7,950 nucleotides of DNA from Lysobacterales bacterium (GTDB taxonomy: Bacteria; Pseudomonadota; Gammaproteobacteria; Xanthomonadales; Xanthomonadaceae), in NCBI GenBank assembly GCA_020442545.1, contig JAGRJX010000018.1, forward strand, positions 4,154 to 12,103, given 5' to 3'. Positions 1-6,313 of this stretch are shown piece after piece. Position 1 is the stretch's first letter; the number at the start of each line of letters is the position of its first letter. The position numbers and the translations under genes were made by a program. The notes beneath the pieces are model-generated. The model worked only from the letters and a program-made list of their open reading frames with translations, was not told where the DNA came from and did not search any database.

Positions 1-1202
<1,202 letters not shown>

Positions 1203-1328
1203 GAACCACGGTCTCCGGCTGCTGGGGCCGACCGGGCGTTCCGGGCGGCAAGGAAGGACGATGAGAAAACGGAACCGTGAATGATACCCGACCACGCGGC
1301 GCTGATTGGATCGGGCCGTGAGCGGCTT

Positions 1329-1358
1329 GCCGTCGTCTAGACGAACGGCCAGTCTGGC
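1329..1358. repeat. Two adjacent short palindromes between asnS and the Fe-S carrier gene
   Basis: Positions 1334-1343 are the perfect palindrome CGTCTAGACG, flanked by GCCGT (1329-1333) and ACGGC (1345-1349). This gives a 10-bp hairpin with one bulged A at 1344. It abuts and shares two bases with a second interrupted palindrome, GCCAG-T-CTGGC (1348-1358). No U-tract follows on either strand, so an intrinsic terminator is unlikely, and both flanking genes point away. The location in a divergent spacer would suit an operator, but no regulator can be named and chance is possible. Confidence 0.35.
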
Positions 1359-1428
1359 TTCGCGGACGCACGCCCCGACGGCACCAAGGAGAGGCTTGAT
1401 GGGCACGTCGGGCGGGGGCTGATGGCGG

Positions 1429-1457
1429 TGGATACTTGATCAGCGTCGTCCTAGAAT
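1429..1457 (+). promoter_or_regulatory. Candidate promoter of the A-type Fe-S carrier gene
   Basis: TGGATA (1429-1434, 4 of 6 matches to TTGACA) is separated by 17 bases from TAGAAT (1452-1457, 5 of 6 matches to TATAAT). Transcription from this -10 would begin at about 1464, the A of the predicted start codon, so the mRNA would have almost no leader. This is a consensus match by eye. Confidence 0.4.
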
Positions 1458-1463
1458 GGCGGT

Positions 1464-1829
1464 ATGCAAAAGCCTACCGATTCCACGGTCAACCTGAGCG
1501 ACGCCGCCATGCAGCGGGTGCGCCGGTTTCTTTCCACCGACCCATCGGCCATTGGGCTCCGCTTCGGCGTGAAGCGCACCGGCTGCTCCGGTTGGGGCTA
1601 CAACGTCGACCTGGCGCGCGAAGCGCGTGACGACGACACGGTCATCGAAGTGGACGGCATCCGCGTGCTGATCGACGCGGACAGCCTGCCGATGCTGTCC
1701 GGTACCGAAATCGACTTCGTCCGCGAAGGCCTCAACCAGCAGTTCGTATTCCGCAACCCCAATGCAGCCGGCGAATGCGGCTGCGGCGAGAGCTTCACCA
1801 CCGAGGATGTGGGAGACGTCGGCGCCTGA
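1464..1829 (+). CDS. A-type iron-sulfur cluster carrier (IscA/SufA/ErpA, HesB family)
   Basis: Small Fe-S carrier that binds iron or a [2Fe-2S]/[4Fe-4S] cluster and passes it to apoproteins. The 121-residue product has the family's three invariant cysteines: Cys41 in RTGCSGWGY, and Cys105 and Cys107 in the C-terminal GECGCGESF. The segment EIDFVREGLNQQFVFRNPN before the CGC motif is diagnostic of the family. Length is slightly above the usual ~107-115 because of a short N-terminal lead and an acidic tail (TTEDVGDVGA). The ATG at 1464 is preferred because the domain begins within ten residues and the next ATG (codon 16) would cut into the first helix. No convincing Shine-Dalgarno precedes it. 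It stands alone, with no iscS, iscU, hscA or suf genes beside it. IscA, SufA and ErpA cannot be separated from this sequence alone, so no symbol is given. Confidence 0.93.
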   Translation: MQKPTDSTVNLSDAAMQRVRRFLSTDPSAIGLRFGVKRTGCSGWGYNVDLAREARDDDTVIEVDGIRVLIDADSLPMLSGTEIDFVREGLNQQFVFRNPNAAGECGCGESFTTEDVGDVGA

Positions 1830-1848
1830 CCCGATCCGGTGCCGTCAC

Positions 1849-1878
1849 TTGCATGCCAGTCACTGATTCCGCGATAAT
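1849..1878 (+). promoter_or_regulatory. Candidate promoter of the rpsF-rpsR-rplI operon
   Basis: GATAAT (1873-1878) matches the -10 consensus at 5 of 6 positions. TTGCAT (1849-1854) with an 18-base spacer is a weak -35 (3 of 6). Transcription would start near 1885, giving a leader of about 95 bases ahead of rpsF, which is the stretch that folds. It lies 20 bases past the stop codon of the Fe-S carrier gene. Confidence 0.45.
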
Positions 1879-1884
1879 GCGCGG

Positions 1885-1948
1885 CTCGCTGGCCGTTTCG
1901 GCTGCGAGACTCGCCTCACCGGCGCTGCCGGGAGGCTGCCGACCGGCA
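1885..1948 (+). promoter_or_regulatory. Structured rpsF leader, candidate S6:S18 autoregulatory element
   Basis: The first hairpin pairs CTCGC (1885-1889) with GCGAG (1904-1908) and GGCCG (1891-1895) with CGGCT (1899-1903) around a TTT loop: ten pairs, one of them G-U, with a single bulged T at 1890. Downstream is CACCG (1917-1921), then TGCCGG (1926-1931), which can pair with CCGGCA (1943-1948). In many bacteria the S6:S18 complex represses its own operon by binding a leader motif with a conserved CACCG that mimics its 16S rRNA site. The CACCG, position and gene order fit. The exact fold was drawn by hand and competing GC-rich pairings exist. Confidence 0.4.
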
Positions 1949-1979
1949 ATTCCGCCGCCGGCATCCAAGAGGAAACAAC

Positions 1980-2441
1980 ATGCGTCATTACGAAGTCGTG
2001 TTCCTGGTCCACCCGGACCAGAGCGAGAACGTGCCCGCCATGGTCGAGCGCTACCGCGCAATGATCGAAGCCGATGGCGGCAAGATCCACCGTCAGGAAG
2101 ATTGGGGTCGCCGTCAGCTGGCCTATCCGATCGAGAACCTGGTCAAGGCCCACTACATCATGCTCAACATCGAGTGCAGCCAGGCTGCGCTGGACGAACT
2201 GGTGTCGGGCTTCCGCTTCAACGATGCGGTGCTGCGTCACCTGATCGTCAAGCGTGACGAGGCGGTCACCGAGCAGAGCCACATCCTGAAGATGAAGGAC
2301 GAGAAGCCGGAGCGCGAGCGTCGCCCGCGTCGCGATGACGACAACCGCGGCAGCCGCGATGACGATTCGTCCGATGACGATTCCGATGACAGCGATTCCA
2401 AAGACGAAAAGGAATCCGCCAACGAGGAAGCGACGGCCTGA
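1980..2441 (+). CDS. rpsF: 30S ribosomal protein S6 with extended acidic tail
   Basis: S6 binds 16S rRNA in the platform of the small subunit as a heterodimer with S18. The 153-residue product opens MRHYEVVFLVHPDQSE and carries the S6 fold through about residue 100, including DWGRRQLAYPIENLVKAHY (residues 41-59) and FRFNDAVLRHLIVKRDEAV (78-96). A charged linker (EKPERERRPRR, about 108-118) leads to a tail of about 35 residues almost wholly Asp, Ser, Glu and Lys (119-153). This is longer than the roughly 131-135-residue E. coli protein, whose short acidic tail is polyglutamylated by RimK. Here the last residues are EEATA, so C-terminal glutamylation is not obvious. AAGAGGAA lies just upstream of the ATG at good spacing. 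First gene of the ribosomal operon, 29 bases before rpsR. Confidence 0.98.
   Translation: MRHYEVVFLVHPDQSENVPAMVERYRAMIEADGGKIHRQEDWGRRQLAYPIENLVKAHYIMLNIECSQAALDELVSGFRFNDAVLRHLIVKRDEAVTEQSHILKMKDEKPERERRPRRDDDNRGSRDDDSSDDDSDDSDSKDEKESANEEATA
2334..2399 (+). repeat. Degenerate GATGACGA repeats encoding the S6 Asp/Ser tail
   Basis: The 8-mer GATGACGA occurs at 2334, 2358 and 2373, and a variant GATGACAGCGATTCC starts at 2385. The 11-mer GATGACGATTC is exact at 2358-2368 and 2373-2383. All copies are in frame, so copy changes by slippage or recombination would lengthen or shorten the tail without breaking the gene. The repetition is seen directly; instability is inference. Confidence 0.7.
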
Positions 2442-2470
2442 TCCGGCGCCTGACCTGAAGGAATACGAAA

Positions 2471-2698
2471 ATGTCCAAGTTCTTCCGCCGCCGCAAGTTT
2501 TGCAAGTTCACCGCCGAGGGCGTGACCGAGATCGATTACAAAGATCTCAACACCCTGCGCCAGTACGTCACCGAGACCGGCAAGATCGTGCCGAGCCGCA
2601 TCACCGGCACCAAGGCGAAGTACCAGCGTCAGCTGTCGACCGCGGTCAAGCGCGCTCGCTACCTGGCCCTGCTGCCGTACTGCGACAGCCACTTCTGA
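2471..2698 (+). CDS. rpsR: 30S ribosomal protein S18
   Basis: Small-subunit protein that binds 16S rRNA next to S6. The 75-residue product is near canonical: SKFFRRRKFCKFTAEGV at the N-terminus, EIDYKDLNTLRQYVTETGKI, the family signature IVPSRITGTKAKYQRQL (about residues 39-55), and KRARYLALLPYCDSHF at the end. It has the single-cysteine form (Cys11 in RKFCKF) rather than the paired zinc-ribbon cysteines. AAGGA (2458-2462) sits eight bases before the ATG. The gap after rpsF is only 29 bases, with no room for priB, which separates the two genes in enterics. Confidence 0.98.
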   Translation: MSKFFRRRKFCKFTAEGVTEIDYKDLNTLRQYVTETGKIVPSRITGTKAKYQRQLSTAVKRARYLALLPYCDSHF

Positions 2699-2730
2699 TT
2701 CAACGACGTCCTTTTCGAACAGCAATGGTT

Positions 2731-2757
2731 GCGGCGGCGCTCACTGGGCGTCGTCGC
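2731..2757 (+). promoter_or_regulatory. GC-rich intercistronic hairpin between rpsR and rplI
   Basis: GCGGCGGCGC (2731-2740) pairs fully with GCGTCGTCGC (2748-2757), including two G-U pairs, around the 7-base loop TCACTGG. No U-run follows; the next bases are TAACGAAAAC and then the rplI ribosome binding site 10 bases after the stem. As an RNA it could slow 3' decay of the rpsF-rpsR message, mark a processing site, or modulate rplI initiation. The pairing is seen; the role is inferred. Confidence 0.5.
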
Positions 2758-2778
2758 TAACGAAAACGGAGCAACACC

Positions 2779-3228
2779 ATGGAACTGATTCTTCTGCAGA
2801 AGGTGGCCAACCTCGGCAACCTGGGTGACAAGGTCACCGTGCGCGCCGGCTACGGCCGCAACTTCCTGCTGCCGACCGGCCGTGCCGTGCCGGCAACTGC
2901 AAGCAACCTGGCCGAGTTCGAAGCGCGTCGCGCCGAGTACGAAGCCAAGGCCAAGGCCGTGATGGACGGCGCCGAAGGGCGCAAGGCTCGCCTCGAAGGC
3001 CAGTCGGTGACCATCGCCGCGAACGCCTCCACCGAAGGCAAGCTGTACGGCTCGATCGGCCCGCGCGAGATAGCCGAGGCCTTCACCACCGCCGGTCACG
3101 AGCTCCACAAGAGCGAAGTGATCATGGGCGAAGGCCCGATCCGCCACGTGGGTGAGCACGAAGTGCTGGTGCACCTGCACGCCGACGTCGAAGTCACCGT
3201 CCAGGTGAACGTCGAAGCGGAAGCCTGA
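2779..3228 (+). CDS. rplI: 50S ribosomal protein L9
   Basis: L9 binds 23S rRNA through its N-terminal domain near the L1 stalk base, and its long helix projects from the ribosome surface. The 149-residue product has the canonical N-terminal domain MELILLQKVANLGNLGDKV with the signature GYGRNFLLPTGRAVPAT (about residues 24-40). An Ala/Glu/Lys-rich connecting helix follows (about 41-75). The C-terminal domain contains GKLYGSIGPREIAEAF and ends VHLHADVEVTVQVNVEAEA. Length matches E. coli L9 (149). GGAG at 2768-2771 lies seven bases before the ATG. It is the last gene of the operon: a strong terminator follows within about 30 bases, so dnaB, cotranscribed with rplI in some relatives, is probably separately transcribed here. 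Confidence 0.98.
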   Translation: MELILLQKVANLGNLGDKVTVRAGYGRNFLLPTGRAVPATASNLAEFEARRAEYEAKAKAVMDGAEGRKARLEGQSVTIAANASTEGKLYGSIGPREIAEAFTTAGHELHKSEVIMGEGPIRHVGEHEVLVHLHADVEVTVQVNVEAEA

Positions 3229-3255
3229 TTTCGACGGCCACGCTGTCGTGTCATG

Positions 3256-3284
3256 AAAAGGGCGCCTTCGGGCGCCTTTTTCGT
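3256..3284 (+). terminator. Rho-independent terminator of the rpsF-rpsR-rplI operon
   Basis: GGCGCC (3261-3266), tetraloop TTCG (3267-3270) and GGCGCC (3271-3276) are followed by TTTTT (3277-3281). AAAAG before the stem pairs with the T-run, extending it. The UUCG loop and U-tract make this a textbook intrinsic terminator, 28 bases after the rplI stop codon. The A-run on the other side would also allow some termination on the opposite strand, but no gene arrives from there. Confidence 0.95.
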
Positions 3285-3585
3285 TTACGACGCCAGGACT
3301 GCCATCGCGAACGGGTGAGGGAACGAGTCGTCGATTTCTTTGCGCTTCTGCTGTTGATTTACTTTGGCTCCCAACTCACCGCAAGCGAAGCGAGCGACTG
3401 ACTCCTCACTTCCTCGCTGCCACCAGATCGCCAGAAAAGCTGCACACCTTATCCACAGGCTGCCCATAGGCTATTGGCTATCGCCGCAGTGCCTGTGCTT
3501 CGTATCATCGTGTGAGACAGCCGACTCCGAGGATTCCTGGTGAGTCGCGCATGGCTCCGCCATCCCGCAGAGATTGAACACGACG
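3285..3585. other. Spacer between the rplI terminator and dnaB
   Basis: About 300 bases with no convincing long gene. The reverse-strand 60-codon frame over 3285-3467 resembles no family I know. The first 160 bases show nothing beyond a weak AGCGAG/CTCGCT inverted repeat (3389-3394 and 3413-3418). From 3449 onward the spacer holds a DnaA box, a GGCTAT direct repeat (3469-3474 and 3476-3481), a possible -10 TATCAT (3503-3508) with no good -35, a small upstream reading frame (3540-3599), and the hairpin ATGGC-TCC-GCCAT (3551-3563) just before dnaB. Confidence 0.6.
3449..3457 (+). promoter_or_regulatory. Perfect consensus DnaA box upstream of dnaB
   Basis: TTATCCACA is the strict 9-mer consensus for the DnaA initiator protein. 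It lies 129 bases before the dnaB start and about 46 bases before the possible -10 at 3503. DnaA bound to such boxes represses or activates several promoters of replication genes. Only one perfect box is present and no AT-rich unwinding region or box cluster surrounds it, so this is not an origin. A chance occurrence of a 9-mer in the window is possible, but its position ahead of the replicative helicase gene is suggestive. Confidence 0.5.
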
Positions 3586-3599
3586 ATGCCCACCCATAG
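3540..3599 (+). CDS. Possible 19-codon upstream ORF overlapping the dnaB start
   Basis: GTG at 3540 is preceded six bases earlier by GAGGA (3529-3533), the best ribosome binding site between the terminator and dnaB. The frame encodes MSRAWLRHPAEIEHDDAHP and stops with TAG at 3597-3599, 14 bases inside dnaB in another frame. The dnaB start itself has only a weak upstream purine stretch, so coupled translation from this short frame is conceivable. The peptide resembles no known family, and it could equally be a chance frame. Confidence 0.2.
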   Translation: MSRAWLRHPAEIEHDDAHP

Positions 3600-4994
3600 C
3601 GCCAACGAATTCAACGACTACGACTTTGACGAATCGCCGCGCCGCCTGGAAACCGCGCGTGTGCCGCCGAATTCCGTGGATGCCGAGCAGTCGGTGCTGG
3701 GCGGGCTGATGCTGTCGCCGGACAAATGGACGGACATTGCCGACCGGATCACCGAGGAGGATTTCTACCGCCGTGACCACCGCCTGATCTTCCGCGCCAT
3801 TGCCGAGCTGGCGGAGGACAACAAGCCCTTTGATGCGGTGACCCTGGGCGAATGGCTGGAATCGCGCGGCAAGGACGCCGAGATTGGCGGCAGCGCCTAT
3901 CTGATCGAGCTGGCTGCCACCACACCGAGTGCGGCCAACATCAAGGCCTACGCCGACATCGTTCGCGAGAAGTCGATCCTGCGTCAGCTGATCGAAGTCG
4001 GCACCGATATCGTCAATGACGGCTACCAGCCGGACGGTCGCAGCAGCGCGGAGGTGCTGGAAAAGGCCGAGCAGGACGTGTTCCGCATTGCCGAAGCCGG
4101 CTCGCGGGGTCGGCAGGGCTTCGTGCGCATCAACGGCGCCCTGAAGGATGCCTTCGAGGTGCTGCAGCAGCGCTTCAACAACCGCGGTGAGCTTACCGGC
4201 CTGCCGACCGGGCTGCGTGACCTGGACGAAATGACCTCCGGCCTGCAGAAGAGCGACCTGATCATCCTCGCAGCGCGACCGGCCATGGGCAAGACCTCGC
4301 TGGCGCTCAACATCGCGCAAAATGCGGCGATCAAGACCAGGAAGGCTGCGGCCGTGTTCAGCATGGAAATGTCGGCCCCGCAGCTGGCTTTCCGACTGAT
4401 GTCCTCACTGGGTCGCATCGACCAGAGCCGCCTGAAGACCGGCAATCTGGAGGACGAGGACTGGCCGCGCGTCACCTCGGCGATCAGCATGCTTTCGGAC
4501 GCAAAGATATTCATTGATGACACGCCCGCCCTTTCGCCGATCGATCTGCGTTCACGCGCACGTCGCCTTGCGCGCGAGCATGACCTTGGCGTGATCGTCA
4601 TCGACTACCTGCAGCTGATGCAGGTGCCGGGCAACAAGGAAACCCGTGCCACCGAGATTTCGGAAATCTCCCGCTCGCTGAAGGCGCTGGCCAAGGAGCT
4701 CGATATTCCGGTGATTGCGCTGTCGCAGCTCAACCGTTCGCTGGAATCGCGTACCGACAGGCGACCGGTGATGGCCGACCTGCGCGAATCCGGGGCCATC
4801 GAGCAGGATGCCGACATCATCCTGTTCATCTATCGCGACGAGTACTACAACAAGGAATCTGCGGAAAAGGGCGTGGCCGAGGTGATCATCGGCAAGCACC
4901 GAAACGGGCCGACCGGCTCGGTGAAGCTGGCCTTCATGGGTCAGTACACGCTGTTTGCGGACCTGAGCCGCGACGAGTTTTCCGGTCACTTCGA

Positions 4995-4998
<4 letters not shown>
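3586..4998 (+). CDS. dnaB: Replicative DNA helicase DnaB
   Basis: Hexameric 5'-3' helicase that unwinds DNA at the replication fork and recruits primase. The 470-residue product has the N-terminal domain from VPPNSVDAEQSVLGGLML (about residue 26) through about 170. A linker precedes the RecA-like ATPase: LTGLPTGLRDLDEMTSGL, then Walker A ARPAMGKTSLALN with Lys236, FSMEMSAPQLAFRLMSSLG, Walker B VIVIDYLQLM with Asp340, and SQLNRSLESRTDRRPVMADL. The end is IGKHRNGPTGSVKLAFMGQY, containing the arginine-finger region. It matches E. coli DnaB (471 residues) in length and has no intein. An in-frame TTG at 3574 would add four residues (MNTT); the ATG at 3586 is preferred, though neither start has a strong ribosome binding site. 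The stop overlaps the start of alr as ATGA, a sign of translational coupling. Confidence 0.97.
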
Positions 4999-6083
<1,085 letters not shown>

Positions 6084-6170
6084 GATCGTCACGGCGCGCA
6101 TGGCGCGACGCGGGCAGCCAGGCCTCTGTCCGGAACCGGCCCTCAGCCCCGAATTGCCTTGCCGCGTGGC

Positions 6171-6215
6171 GCCGGGCGGACCTCCAAACCGGTTTGCGCG
6201 GCAGCGCCGCCCGGC
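6171..6215. repeat. Inverted repeat enclosing a palindrome between alr and the acyltransferase gene
   Basis: GCCGGGCGG (6171-6179) and its exact reverse complement CCGCCCGGC (6207-6215) enclose 27 bases containing the 12-bp palindrome at 6185-6196. As RNA this would be a long GC stem with an inner hairpin; as DNA it could be a nested operator or cruciform. No T-run follows the right arm, so it is not a standard terminator for alr. Confidence 0.45.
6185..6196. promoter_or_regulatory. PsrA-like operator palindrome upstream of WS/DGAT
   Basis: CAAACCGGTTTG is a perfect 12-bp palindrome. It fits the published PsrA consensus, [G/C]AAAC-N2-4-GTTT[G/C], with a 2-base spacer. PsrA is a TetR-family repressor, best known in Pseudomonas and Shewanella, released by long-chain fatty acids or acyl-CoA. 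It lies 129 bases before the preferred acyltransferase start and about 63 bases before the candidate -35. The motif match is seen; regulation is inferred from motif plus target gene. Whether this genome encodes PsrA is unknown. Confidence 0.4.
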
Positions 6216-6258
6216 TGCGCGGCTGCAGTCAGAATGACGCAAGACCACGGCAGCTTCG

Positions 6259-6287
6259 TTGACGCTTCCCGGAGCGCGTGCTACATC
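6259..6287 (+). promoter_or_regulatory. Candidate promoter of the WS/DGAT gene
   Basis: TTGACG (6259-6264, 5 of 6) and TACATC (6282-6287, 3 of 6) are spaced by 17 bases. Transcription would begin near 6294, downstream of the GTG at 6278 and upstream of the ATG at 6314. It therefore supports the 6314 or 6353 start. The -10 is weak. Confidence 0.35.
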
Positions 6288-6313
6288 GGTTGCATGACAG
6301 CAGGGAACGGGTG

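Noticed and set aside
2442..2470. priB between rpsF and rpsR
   Set aside because: The gap is only 29 bases and holds just the rpsR ribosome binding site.
3285..3467. 60-codon minus-strand frame in the dnaB spacer
   Set aside because: No recognisable family, no clear ribosome binding site, and it runs from just beside the DnaA box into the terminator region; treated as noncoding.
3449..3481. Replication origin next to dnaB
   Set aside because: Only one perfect DnaA box, no AT-rich unwinding segment, and no dnaA/dnaN/gidA neighbours.
3574..3585. TTG at 3574 as the dnaB start
   Set aside because: Adds only MNTT and has purines directly abutting the codon without proper spacing; the ATG at 3586 is preferred, though not proven.
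3505..4320. 271-codon open frame on the minus strand
   Set aside because: It is antisense to dnaB, resembles no family, and is explained by high GC and codon bias of the clearly real helicase gene.
4270..4760. Intein in dnaB, a common insertion site
   Set aside because: Walker A and downstream motifs are continuous and total length is normal.
6171..6215. Intrinsic terminator after alr
   Set aside because: The stem has a 27-base interior and no T-run on the 3' side.
6278..6313. GTG at 6278 as the WS/DGAT start
   Set aside because: GGAG is only three bases upstream, the candidate promoter would start transcription after it, and the added residues are not family-like.
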